Virus record (IMG/VR): IMGVR_UViG_3300021335_001614
Coordinates: 1 to 61,594 of that record
Strand: one strand, 5' to 3'
DNA from: a virus
Length of the DNA: 61,594 bases
The notes beneath the pieces were generated by a model, which ran no database searches, was not told the DNA's origin, and worked only from the letters and a program-made list of their open reading frames with translations. Positions 34,380-43,600 of the stretch are shown here, one piece after another (position 1 is the stretch's first letter; each line of letters opens with the position of its first letter). Made by a program: the position numbers and the translations under genes.

Positions 34380-34694
34380 TTAAAAATTGTTTTTGTAAGC
34401 GTCAAAGAAAATTGCTGTCGTACAATTATCTGTTGAGTTATCAGTACTGTTATCTGTAGCAGTAGCACAGGCAGTTGCTGTAGCAGTTGCTGTAGCCGTT
34501 AATGTGCTGTTATCAACGAAAGTAATATTATCGGTATCAGTTGAGTTAATATTATTAGTGTTAGTGTTATTAACATTTATGATAATGTCTGGTGTTTTTG
34601 TGACGTCTTGTCCTTTACTATCGTCTATCATAGGCTCGGTGCAACCAATTGCACCTGCTAATAGTAAAATACTTAATCCTGTGAAGTAATACAT
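34380..34694 (-). CDS. Asn/Thr-rich lipoprotein, 104 aa
   Basis: The signal peptide FTGLSILLLAGAIGC has a good lipobox (A-I-G-C, Cys18). After it the protein is low complexity: NVNNTNTNNINSTDTDN, then an alternating Thr-Ala run and two DNST repeats, ending CTTAIFFDAYKNNF. An exposed lipoprotein could mask the receptor (superinfection exclusion), as in T5 Llp; this is inference from its type only. It is preceded by AAGGAG and lies next to the Bax-inhibitor-like gene. Confidence 0.7.
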   Translation of the reverse strand: MYYFTGLSILLLAGAIGCTEPMIDDSKGQDVTKTPDIIINVNNTNTNNINSTDTDNITFVDNSTLTATATATATACATATDNSTDNSTDNCTTAIFFDAYKNNF

Positions 34695-34703
34695 ATCGTC
34701 TCC

Positions 34704-35114
34704 TTATAAATCGCCTTCTTTACGGTTTTCGCTGTAGTATACATCGAACTCACCGTCTGGATATCTTGCTTTAAGCTTATTTACATTTTCTTCAATCACT
34801 GAATTCGGGTCAAGCCCAATTGCACGAACACTATTAATCCAATACCAAAGTATATCACCAAGTTCTCGTTTGATATGGAACCTAGTATCCTGGTCAAGTG
34901 GCTTGCCTTGGAATACGCATTTTTTAACAATTTCTGCAAATTCTCCTCCTTCCGATGAGAGTCCAATAGCACCTGTTAAAAGTAGTGCCATATTTACGTT
35001 AGTTTCAGTTTCAATTTTCTTTAATCGTTTTGTCATAGCATTTGTATCGTTACTTTCTGCTGACGTAACTGCTGATACAAATTCTTTGTATTTGTTTAAA
35101 TCAATTTGACTCAT
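34704..35114 (-). CDS. MazG-like nucleotide pyrophosphohydrolase, 136 aa
   Basis: The second MazG-type protein here. GLSSEGGEFAEIVKK (51-65) and IKRELGDILWYWIN (82-95) are the acidic helix motifs for metal and NTP binding, followed by NVNKLKARYPDGEFD typical of this phage group. It probably hydrolyses aberrant or signalling nucleotides. It overlaps the GroES-like gene by 4 bases. It differs from the 92-residue protein in length and motif context, so the two are not recent duplicates. Confidence 0.85.
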   Translation of the reverse strand: MSQIDLNKYKEFVSAVTSAESNDTNAMTKRLKKIETETNVNMALLLTGAIGLSSEGGEFAEIVKKCVFQGKPLDQDTRFHIKRELGDILWYWINSVRAIGLDPNSVIEENVNKLKARYPDGEFDVYYSENRKEGDL

Positions 35115-35455
35115 TCTACACCTGTAATAACATCTGCCGGTTTTTCTTCGCTTGCCATAAGGATGTCTTTATTATCAACCATCCTTACAGTAATTTCGCC
35201 TGTGTCTGTTTCTAATTTAATACCGTGAGTCCAACGTCCGTGATCAACTAACACCCAATCACCAACTTCGTAGTCTTCTTTATTTGTAGGTCCCTTGGCC
35301 CATACACGACCCCATCTAGGATGTATGCCGTGTGTTTTTCCGTCGTCGTCACGTAAGATTATTCCTGTAGCCGTAACTTGTTCTCCAAAATGCATTTCAC
35401 TAACAAGCACTTTATCTTTAATTGGTTTTAAGTTGCCTTTTACTGTATTGTACAT
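35111..35455 (-). CDS. GroES-like co-chaperonin (gp31 analogue)
   Basis: The 114 residues follow the GroES beta-barrel order: LKPIKDKVLVSEMHFGEQ at the start, the mobile-loop region ATGIILRDDDGKTHGIHP, then WGRVWAKGP, YEVGDWVLVDHGRW and a late VDNKDILM. T4 replaces host GroES with gp31 to fold its capsid protein; this protein probably caps host GroEL similarly. Its mobile loop keeps the G-I-I-L type hydrophobic contact. Confidence 0.85.
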   Translation of the reverse strand: MYNTVKGNLKPIKDKVLVSEMHFGEQVTATGIILRDDDGKTHGIHPRWGRVWAKGPTNKEDYEVGDWVLVDHGRWTHGIKLETDTGEITVRMVDNKDILMASEEKPADVITGVE

Positions 35456-35462
35456 ATATCCT

Positions 35463-35708
35463 TTAATAATCGATTATAGGGTCGTAAACACGATCTTCTT
35501 CGTGATTTTTATTATAAAAGTTGATTTCAAAAATTTTAAATCCCAGTAAGTAAAAGGACCAATAAAATCCTTTATGTGATCCTTTTAATCTAATATCCAT
35601 TGTGTAATTAAGTATTGCAAACCAACCTAAAGAAATAAAAGATTTAAAAAAATCTAATTCAACTAGCCAATTTTTTGTTATATAGAAAACAAAAAATCTA
35701 CGCATCAA
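35463..35708 (-). CDS. hypothetical protein, 81 aa
   Basis: Aromatic-rich and compact: FFKSFISLGWFAILNYTMDI, RLKGSHKGFYWSFYLLGFKI, FEINFYNKNHEEDR. It may be membrane-associated or a small beta protein; no clear continuous helix. I recall like proteins in T4-type marine phages without function. The stop/start overlap with the upstream gene is 4 bases. Confidence 0.62.
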   Translation of the reverse strand: MMRRFFVFYITKNWLVELDFFKSFISLGWFAILNYTMDIRLKGSHKGFYWSFYLLGFKIFEINFYNKNHEEDRVYDPIIDY

Positions 35709-36058
35709 GCTTCCTTAGGTAAAAAATTTCCGTCTTCATCTTCTATCCACTCTTCTTGCACTTTTACTTGTTTCTTTTTAGAAGGTTTAGTAGATGTAGT
35801 GTCTTGTACCTTGACAGTATTTCTACTTGTTATCATTTGTTCATCTGGCATTCTCTGTGATGAATTATAATAATCTTTTAGTATTTCTTCTCTTTTTCTT
35901 ATAATTTTACCTCCAGGGCCAAGCTCATCTCCTCTAGCGTTTACACGCATGTTTCCAACAGCAGGTGTTAGCTCGTTTTTTTGCCTAAGTAAATCCATAT
36001 CAATTTGTTTTCCTTGTAAGGTTTTATACGTTGTTCTACCTTTATCGCGCATTGGCAT
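35705..36058 (-). CDS. conserved T4-like phage protein, 117 aa
   Basis: The N-terminal half YKTLQGKQIDMDLLRQKNEL and TPAVGNMRVNARGDELGPGG, then KIIRKREEILKDYYN, is a pattern I associate with an unnamed protein of T4-like cyanophages. The C-terminal half is Lys/Thr-rich and acidic at the end (EEWIEDEDGNFLPKEA). It is probably a structural or assembly protein; no enzymatic motif. AAGGAGT precedes the ATG. Confidence 0.66.
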   Translation of the reverse strand: MPMRDKGRTTYKTLQGKQIDMDLLRQKNELTPAVGNMRVNARGDELGPGGKIIRKREEILKDYYNSSQRMPDEQMITSRNTVKVQDTTSTKPSKKKQVKVQEEWIEDEDGNFLPKEA

Positions 36059-36068
36059 GATACACTCC

Positions 36069-36587
36069 TTATCTTAAAAATTCTTGCCAGTTCAAATTAT
36101 ATTTAATTGGGTTAATTCTATTTATACCTATTAAGTATAAGACAAAACTAGATACACTCGAGCCTCTACCTACACCCCAAACAATATTATTTTGTCGTAG
36201 TGTATCTACAAGATAAATCATAAAAGCTAATATAGGAAAAAGATTTTTTTGTTTATAGCATTCAAGTTCTTCCAAAGCTCGATCTTGTTCTTCTTTGTTT
36301 GTACACTTATCTAAAATAAATTTATCTATATCAATATTTTGATACTCTACAGGGATTAAGTAATTGCTTTGAAATATGCTATCAAGTTCAGCTTTATTTA
36401 TATTTTGAGATTTGTAAATATTTAATTTTTTATAATTAAATAGATGTGCATGTTTGTTGAATTTTATTGTATCTTCGTTTTTTTCAACAAAGACGTGATG
36501 CAAGCTATTTTCTTTGCCTTGATATAACAAATCAAATTGATTAGCGTTATTTAATACTGCTAATCCTAAAGAATCAGTTTTAACCAT
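36069..36587 (-). CDS. DnaE-like fragment with GRGSS motif, 172 aa
   Basis: The C-terminal 45 residues, NNIVWGVGRGSSVSSFVLYL then IGINRINPIKYNLNWQEFLR, match the start of the palm of bacterial DNA polymerase III alpha (GRGSAAGS...GIxxxxPLxYxLLFERFL). The catalytic Asp motif PDxDxD that should follow is absent because the protein ends. The N-terminal half is unassigned. It cannot be a polymerase alone. It may be a preserved regulatory or PHP-adjacent piece. A sigma-70 promoter places +1 on the ATG. Confidence 0.7.
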   Translation of the reverse strand: MVKTDSLGLAVLNNANQFDLLYQGKENSLHHVFVEKNEDTIKFNKHAHLFNYKKLNIYKSQNINKAELDSIFQSNYLIPVEYQNIDIDKFILDKCTNKEEQDRALEELECYKQKNLFPILAFMIYLVDTLRQNNIVWGVGRGSSVSSFVLYLIGINRINPIKYNLNWQEFLR

Positions 36588-36593
36588 ATTGAT

Positions 36594-36622
36594 AGTTTAC
36601 ACTACTTTGATTAAGTTGTCAA
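36594..36622 (-). promoter_or_regulatory. sigma-70 promoter, predicted start on the ATG
   Basis: TTGACA (36617-36622), 17-base spacer, TAAACT (36594-36599). Counting the -10 as -12 to -7, +1 is 36587, the first base of the ATG of the DnaE-like gene, which has no Shine-Dalgarno. Confidence 0.6.
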
Positions 36623-36812
36623 CATCATTATTATTTGTATTATCCCTTTTTCTTCTATCAGCTTCCCATTTTATATCGTCAACAATTAACGCAATTTGTG
36701 CTTGCACAGCAGGATTATTTGTCATCCAATATTTTTTTGTTAAATCCTGCAATTGTTCATATAGTTCTTTATCGCTTAAACTTTGTAAATTGTTTACTAA
36801 TGGATGAGACAT
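36597..36812 (-). CDS. small conserved phage protein, 71 aa
   Basis: A helical protein: MSHPLVNNLQSLSDKELYEQ, then LQDLTKKYWMTNNPAVQAQI and a C-terminal helix IVDDIKWEADRRKR. I recall the MSHPLVNNL start from T4-like cyanophage proteins of unknown function. The ATG shares one base with the stop of the fibre gene upstream. The promoter for the next gene lies in its last codons. Confidence 0.68.
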   Translation of the reverse strand: MSHPLVNNLQSLSDKELYEQLQDLTKKYWMTNNPAVQAQIALIVDDIKWEADRRKRDNTNNNDVDNLIKVV

Positions 36813-37366
36813 TAAATAAACTCACCTAAGTATTGAGCAAAAACAGTTGATCCTCCGTCACTAGTCCAGAAATCAAAAATCTTTGGGTTAGTGCTAGATT
36901 CTATTGTAAACGCAATAGGAAAGCCTGTAATAGCTTTAATATTGTTTCCTTGCGTAGATGCCCAAGATAGATTGTGCGCCCCTTGGTCATTTCCATAAAC
37001 TTCAACTCGTAATTTAGCATATCTACCACTCACAGGCCAATTAGACAATGTTAAAGTTAAATCATCTGTAGCAGTTATAGTTTGATGCTGCCCATAAGAC
37101 CAGTTGATATTAACAGAAGTAGCTGTTGCTTGTGATATTGTTTTTTCTGTAGAATTAAATAGGACAGCTTGTTGGATTTCGTTATTGTTGAAATCATTGT
37201 CAAGATTTAATTTTGCAGTATTTTCTTCTAAACTTGTTATCTCTGATTTTGCAGTTGCTAATGAATTTTTTATAATGTTAAAATTATCTCTAAATCCCTG
37301 GCTATCGTTGTCTTGCCCAGCAATAGGAAAATTTTCATCTATATCAATTGATATAATATTTGACAT
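36812..37366 (-). CDS. tail fibre/baseplate-associated protein, 184 aa
   Basis: The N-terminus IDENFPIAGQDNDSQGFRDN, then FNIIKNSLATAKSEI, is the adapter-like helix motif seen at the start of many marine phage fibre proteins. The rest is beta-rich (TITATDDLTLTLSNWPVSG, YAKLRVEVYGNDQGAHNLSW) and ends VFAQYLGEFI. An AATAAATA box precedes it at 37383. It is probably a virion protein attaching to the fibre or baseplate. Confidence 0.72.
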   Translation of the reverse strand: MSNIISIDIDENFPIAGQDNDSQGFRDNFNIIKNSLATAKSEITSLEENTAKLNLDNDFNNNEIQQAVLFNSTEKTISQATATSVNINWSYGQHQTITATDDLTLTLSNWPVSGRYAKLRVEVYGNDQGAHNLSWASTQGNNIKAITGFPIAFTIESSTNPKIFDFWTSDGGSTVFAQYLGEFI

Positions 37367-37382
37367 TTTTATTTCTCCGTTT

Positions 37383-37390
37383 TATTTATT
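37383..37390 (-). promoter_or_regulatory. late promoter box AATAAATA
   Basis: Seven of eight bases match the T4 late box, 17 bases before the ATG of the 184-residue fibre protein; CGGAG lies between them as ribosome site. Confidence 0.5.
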
Positions 37391-37395
37391 CAGTG

Positions 37396-39921
37396 TTATA
37401 CGTTATGAGCATAATTATGGAAAACTAAATATTGCTCGTTTGAATTACCTTCTGTAGAATCTACGATGTATCTATCTACATCAATATTGAAATTTTGGAA
37501 GGAAACTCTAGCTCTATTCAGCGCAGTTAAAATTTCTTTACTAGTATTTGGTTTACAAAAACACAATGGTATTGCTGGTTTATAACCTAAAAAATTAATA
37601 TTATTTTCTTGTGCAGTACGCATCCATAATGGTAAAAATTCAATCTCAGTTTCACCTACATTTTTTATATTATTCCTAACATGAGTTAAATTAGAAATAT
37701 ATTTTTTATTTTTTTGTGCGCCATCAATTGTTATCCCATCAAAATCTACTTTCATAGTATTATCAGGAACTGGTCTAAACCTAAAAGGTTCATTAGGTCC
37801 TTCTAATAAATTACCAACTAATTTTCTGTCATTTATTACTAAAGGATTAATATCAATGTAAATTTCTTCACCATTCCGTCTATCAATTACAAAATATGGG
37901 TTAAAATAATGTTCCACATCTCCATATTCGTTTGTGCCTATTACTATGCCCATTGGTTTTGCATTTTCTACACTATAAGGATCTAAATTATACAAACTTT
38001 GATCTACAGTCATTTTGTTTGGATTATCTATGTTAATATATTTTTTAGTTTCATCTATTCCGTTTTGATCTGGATCTATAACTTCTACATATACTACTTC
38101 GTATACAATTGTATTTGTTCCTGGTTTTTTTGCTACTGCAGTTTTGATTTGTCCTAGCTTATACTTTTTCCTTTTATTATTTTTTGATATGGCAGACACA
38201 TAGTGACCTGCAGCTTTAGTTTCAATTCCTGCATAAATTAGCATTTGTATTTTCTTTTGTATACCAAAACTTGGATCATTAGGTCTATAAATAAATTCAT
38301 CACTAAAATAATCTTTGTTACTAATTAAATCATTATATGCAATTCGTTGATTCTCTTTCAATAATGGTCTTGCATAGATGTTGCTATAAAGTTTATCATC
38401 AGGATCTGTTATTTTTATACTAAATGTTTTCTCGATAGCACTATATCCATAATGATCTCTGGCTTTTGCGATAAAAGTATATGAGCGGTCAATGGTAGTA
38501 ACATTTTGATCAAATTTTGTGTTGCTGCTATCAAACGTTGTAACACCTGGTGTTTCAGCACTACCAAAACTATTAATTTTGCCTATTATTTCTCCGTCAT
38601 AGCTTAGTCTGAGTCCAGGGGGAAGCTTACCTGATACTAAATTATAAATTAAAATACTATTAGGTACATTCGTTGTTGCTTGTAAATTCAAAGTGCTTTT
38701 GTAATTTGTATTAATTGTGCCTAAGTTGCCAGGTGTAGACCAGGTCATTGTACTATCTATTTCGCCTAGCATTTTTACAGTAAATGTTTTATCTTTATCT
38801 GTTTCTTCTGTTGTATTTGGTACTCTGCGTAATGCTCTTATTGTAAATTTGTATTCTTTTGTAACTGCTTGTTGATAAGGAACACGGCCTGCTATCTCTC
38901 CATTCGATTCATCTAGTGTTAATCCTAATGGTAAAGTACTTGGACTTCCGTCATCATTTGTATTTTCTAAAGAATAAGTTATTATACCTGTTAGTGTATC
39001 TAAATCTAAAACATCTAAAAATAAAGTTACGAAATTATTTGCTCTCCTATACCCAAAGTTACGAGGAGTTAGCCAAATTGGTGTTCTTATGTGAGTGTTA
39101 TCCGCGGTAAACACTCCGTTGGCAATTTTCATTATAGTATTATCAGCTCGTAGGAAATCGTCACCTACAACGTAAATTTGAAATTGCCTTTTCACAATCT
39201 CTATTCCGTCTGTAACACTTACTTTAAAGTCATAGAATCTATTTAATTTTTTTGGACTTTGGGTAGGAACAAAAGTGTCATAAATGATAGTGTCATAAAA
39301 AAAACTGTCAAATCCATTGTCTGAAACACTACCACCGAAATCAAATGGATAGCTCCCATACAAGTTGCTATCATAGGCACCGTTACCTCCTTCTGCTGCA
39401 ATAGCAAGAATAGGTTCGACAATACCTACAAGTCTTCCGTCTGCAGTTAATTTGATTCCAGGCGGTAATTCTCCGTCACCTGGTTGGATATAATATTCTA
39501 AATCATCTCCTGCAATAGTATCTGGATCGATTGCAATAAGTTGAAAATCAATAACAGCACTATCTAAAATAAAATATTTGTCATTTGAACCTACAGGCAA
39601 ATTACCTTCTGGAGTAACCCAAACAGGATCATCAGGGCCTTTCACTATAATTTTGTAAGTTCTGTCATCTATATGACCATACTGTTCTGCTCTTATTACA
39701 AATGAATAAACAGTATCAATTTCTACCTCATAAGGTGTACCTAGTATTTGATAGTTTTCTAATCTCATGCCTCGTGGCAAGTTTCCGGTTAATATCGATA
39801 ATTTTAAATTATTATCTTGTAACGGAATAAACTGTAATTTGATTGGTAGATCTAAACTCGTTGTTTTTCTTTCTTCAAGCTCTGCAAGTATAGTATCGGA
39901 AGGTTTAGTCCAAAAATTCAT
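37396..39921 (-). CDS. structural protein with repeated Ig-like (He_PIG type) domains, 841 aa
   Basis: Repeated beta-sandwich units have the He_PIG signature: GNLPRGMRLENYQILGTP (45-62), then GELPPGIKLTADGRLVG, STLPLGLTLDESNGEIAG and GKLPPGLRLSYDGEIIG, each followed by a strand pair with YSFVIRA, YDFKVSV, YKFTIRA or YTFIAKA. After about residue 480 the sequence changes to a non-repeated C-terminal region ending FHNYAHNV. Such proteins decorate tail fibres or baseplates and bind cell-surface polysaccharide. A perfect TATAAATA lies 18 bases before the ATG. Confidence 0.82.
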   Translation of the reverse strand: MNFWTKPSDTILAELEERKTTSLDLPIKLQFIPLQDNNLKLSILTGNLPRGMRLENYQILGTPYEVEIDTVYSFVIRAEQYGHIDDRTYKIIVKGPDDPVWVTPEGNLPVGSNDKYFILDSAVIDFQLIAIDPDTIAGDDLEYYIQPGDGELPPGIKLTADGRLVGIVEPILAIAAEGGNGAYDSNLYGSYPFDFGGSVSDNGFDSFFYDTIIYDTFVPTQSPKKLNRFYDFKVSVTDGIEIVKRQFQIYVVGDDFLRADNTIMKIANGVFTADNTHIRTPIWLTPRNFGYRRANNFVTLFLDVLDLDTLTGIITYSLENTNDDGSPSTLPLGLTLDESNGEIAGRVPYQQAVTKEYKFTIRALRRVPNTTEETDKDKTFTVKMLGEIDSTMTWSTPGNLGTINTNYKSTLNLQATTNVPNSILIYNLVSGKLPPGLRLSYDGEIIGKINSFGSAETPGVTTFDSSNTKFDQNVTTIDRSYTFIAKARDHYGYSAIEKTFSIKITDPDDKLYSNIYARPLLKENQRIAYNDLISNKDYFSDEFIYRPNDPSFGIQKKIQMLIYAGIETKAAGHYVSAISKNNKRKKYKLGQIKTAVAKKPGTNTIVYEVVYVEVIDPDQNGIDETKKYINIDNPNKMTVDQSLYNLDPYSVENAKPMGIVIGTNEYGDVEHYFNPYFVIDRRNGEEIYIDINPLVINDRKLVGNLLEGPNEPFRFRPVPDNTMKVDFDGITIDGAQKNKKYISNLTHVRNNIKNVGETEIEFLPLWMRTAQENNINFLGYKPAIPLCFCKPNTSKEILTALNRARVSFQNFNIDVDRYIVDSTEGNSNEQYLVFHNYAHNV

Positions 39922-39938
39922 TATAACTCCTTACTACA

Positions 39939-39946
39939 TATTTATA
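39939..39946 (-). promoter_or_regulatory. late promoter box TATAAATA
   Basis: A perfect match to the T4 late promoter. The predicted start at 39933 gives a 12-base leader with AAGGAG before the ATG of the Ig-like structural gene. Confidence 0.75.
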
Positions 39947-39950
39947 GGAA

Positions 39951-40667
39951 TTATATTATAGTACCTTCATCTAACACGATAGCATAAGGTGCAATAAACG
40001 ATCCAAAATCAATATCTGTTGTTAGATAAATGTAATCTATTATGTTATTAAGACTAAATATGAAACCGCCAAAATCAAATTCTAAAATAGCGTCACTAAG
40101 TGTCCTCATGTCAATATTGTAGACTGTTCCGTTTAGGTTACCTATAAAAGTATTAGATGTAATACTGTTAATATCGGTAATATTGTTATTATTACCAATT
40201 AAAGTTCCGCCTAGGTGAGGATCTTGATCAAGTGCTAATAAACCATCCCCTTTAACATTAATTTTTAAAAACGACTCTCCGTCCTGAACATCGACTGTAG
40301 TACCTATATTTACACCGCCAAATACATTTAAAAGTTGTTGCCCACCTGGTAAAATAATACTTCCGGATTCACTTAGGACTATAATTTGTTCAAGTCCAGA
40401 ATCAGCTGTAAATGTAATACTATCGCCGTGTTCAGTTAACAGTATATTGTTTCCCTGGATCAGTGTTTTAAATTGTAAAATATTACCTAATTTTTCTTTA
40501 AATATAGGTTTGCCTAAGCCAATATTTTCTCCCGTGACTTCTATAGTATTTTCTAGTAATGATTGCATTTCATCAAAGTTATCATTAACTTTGATGAAAG
40601 CTTCTCTTAAATCATCACCTGTACCGTCATTTGCTAAGTATCCGATATTAATTTTCTTAATTGCCAT
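39951..40667 (-). CDS. tail fibre protein with NIG-NDGTGD-LR adapter motif, 238 aa
   Basis: The N-terminus INIGYLANDGTGDDLREAFI (residues 6-25), then KVNDNFDEM, is a fibre adapter motif that also opens the 76- and 2504-residue proteins. The rest is repetitive beta sequence with Gly/Asn/Asp turns (LGGTLIGNNNNITDINSI). It probably forms a short fibre or connector in the same appendage. Confidence 0.78.
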   Translation of the reverse strand: MAIKKINIGYLANDGTGDDLREAFIKVNDNFDEMQSLLENTIEVTGENIGLGKPIFKEKLGNILQFKTLIQGNNILLTEHGDSITFTADSGLEQIIVLSESGSIILPGGQQLLNVFGGVNIGTTVDVQDGESFLKINVKGDGLLALDQDPHLGGTLIGNNNNITDINSITSNTFIGNLNGTVYNIDMRTLSDAILEFDFGGFIFSLNNIIDYIYLTTDIDFGSFIAPYAIVLDEGTII

Positions 40668-40676
40668 TCTTTATCC

Positions 40677-43600
40677 TTATAAAACACCGACTGCAATTTC
40701 TATAACTTTGATTTCTGTATCATTGCTAGCTTCTATTGCTTTACCTATTATTGCTCCGCCTATAAATTCTTGTGTTGCTATTGCTACTCCTGCTATATCA
40801 CTAGCAACCAACATGTCACCTTTTTCTACTTTTCCTATGACTAAGCATGGAACACGCCCTTTTAATGCTATAGCTGTGCCATTTTCTAGTTTACTATTCA
40901 TTAAGTATGCAGGATCAGTAGAAACAACACCTATTACTTTCGTAGTTGCTATACCTTTTGCCGCAGTAACTTCTTTATCTCCTCCGAACATCATCACAGT
41001 GCCAGGGGTATAATGTTTGTCTGCCATATACATTTCTGCTAAGTCAGCGTATTGCGCTGCAGTGGCAGTTCCTGCAAATGTTCCTGCATAAACAGTATTC
41101 CATCTAAGAGATGATGATCCAAGGTTTCTTTGGTTGTCAGTACTTGGAAGAAGATTACTATCTGCTCTTCCAGTAAATGTAATTGTATCAGTAGTTTGAT
41201 TACCTAAGTCAACATCTCCTTCAAATGATGCAGTTGAAGTAACAGTTAACCCACTTGTACTTACACTGGTACTTGCAACAAAAGATACTGCATTAGCAGT
41301 AGTAACGTGTAAATTTGCCCATACGTTAGCGGACGATCCTAAATCTTTTGAATTATTACTTCCTGGTTCTAAACTGCCTGCAGTAACATAAGAAGTCAAT
41401 GTAGGCGTCTGTCCTCCTGTGCTTGCATAGAATCTTAAATTACCAGATTCACTACCATTTGCTAGATTGGTTGCTGCAGCATCTATGTATGCAAAATCAA
41501 AATCAGCAGCAGTGCTATCATCATTTCTCCAAATTATAGATCCAATTGAAGTATTAACTGCCTTAGCACCTCCGTCAATTATTATACCAGTGGTAGTATG
41601 ATCGCCAGTTTCTATTGCTTGCGTTGATGTAGCGCCATTGGTTAAAATTTGATCTAATGTTAAAGCAACATCTGCTGTTCCTATGCCTGTAACGTGTCCA
41701 TACGTGTCTAGAGTTATATTAGCAATTACTGTTCCAGCGGCATTATTTGTTGATGCTTGAGAACTTGTATCTGCATGAGAAATAGTGTAACTTGTAGCTT
41801 CGCCTGCTGTGCCAGTTATAGTTAATCCTGCAGTGCTGTCTACTTCGCCTATTGAGATATCTGCTGCATAATTTCCTGTAGTATCTGTTCCTAATGTAAC
41901 AGCATCAGCAACTGGTGAAACAGTAATTTCTACATTACCTAGGTTAGACATCGTTGCAGATCCACTTACTGAACCGGTTATACTTATAGTAGGATCATTA
42001 ACATCAAAATTAAGAACTGCGTTCGCATCATCGTAGGAAACACTTATACCGTTTTCAGAATTACCTACAACCATGCTGCCTATAATATCTTGGACTGCTT
42101 CGTCAACCAATGTCAAAACCACATTGCTTACATCGCCTGAGCCGTCTATTGTAAAACTACCTGTTACGCCTGTTGTAGTTGGTCCATCGTCTGCAAAAGT
42201 TATTGTTCTTGCAGTAGCCCATTTATCTGCAGAAGTTGCATTTCCTTCAAAACCTACAGTAGCAGTTGATTTAAACACAAAGCCGTCCGCATCTAAGTCT
42301 TTATTAATACTCCAACTATCTGTTACACTGTTGTAGTATAATATTGCGTCTGTCAATATGTCGCCAGTATTAACAGTCAAGCCTGCACCATTTGCTTCTG
42401 TTGTAGATGTAGCATTTTTCGCAACTGTTATGTTTAGATCTTCAACCTCTAAAATAGTAGTATTCAAAGTAGTGGTAGATCCTTCGACAGTTAGATTTCC
42501 TGTCACTGTTAGGTTATCATTTATAGTGGTTTCGCCTGTTGCAGAATCTATTATTAAATCTCCTGCAACAGTATCTATTTCATTAGATCCGTTAACAGCA
42601 ATCTGAACATCGCCGATTGTAGCACTATTAAGGATTAAATTACCAGTCCAGGAAGGATGTCCGTTACCGTCAACTGTTAAAATGTCATATTGATTACCTA
42701 TTGCTAAAGTTGAAAGACTAGAACTATATGCATTTCCAGTGGGCAACGCTGTGGCTGCAAAAAGTATGTCACCTGCTGCATATGCAGATAAATTAGTTCC
42801 TCCATGCTCAATTGGCACATCTCTTGATAAGTTTACAGGATTTCGATAATATGATGCAGGTTGTTGCGATAAGTATTTTGCATCAATTTCGCCTCCGTCA
42901 AATGTTGATTTAGTTGTTACTAGACCATCTGATGTTATATTAAAGAAATCAAACGCAAATGCAGCAACACCTACTGTTTCTTCGTTAGCTAAAGGATTAG
43001 CTGGATTTAAATAGCCAGCTTTTTCTATTTTTAAATCTAAATCTCCATAATATATATCATGGAGTCCGTCATTGTAAAAACTTCCTGTAATAGTTAATGG
43101 ATCATTAAGTGTAGTATTTTTTAAGCCTGAAACAGCATACCACCAAGAATTATCTCCCCGTAAATATGTGCTGGTATTTGCACTACCTGTACCTAATCTT
43201 GCAGGATTAATTATACCACTAATGATATTATCTGCGTCAATAGTAGTAGATGTTAAGTTACTCCAACTGGTTTCTAATTGTCCACTTGTATTAGCATCAC
43301 CGGAAATGATAACTGTCTGTTTTCTTAAAGATATATCCCCTGTTCCTAATACTAGATAATTTTGTGATGCAACAACTAAACCATTGGCACTACTCAATGC
43401 CGATCCGCGAGCATCATGTAAAGTAAATGTATTTGTAGTAACACTACCTACAAATAAAAATTCTCCATCTATCATTCCACTTGGCGGGTCTGCTGTTGTA
43501 ACCTTTACAGCATCCCCTGTGCTAAGTCCGTGTGCAGGAATATAAAATCTATCTACATCAATTGAAACATGATCTGTCAGTAAAATATGAGCTGCTTGTC

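Noticed and set aside
33328-35114. The two MazG-like proteins as a recent duplication
   Set aside because: Length and motif context differ, and sequence outside the acidic helices does not align.
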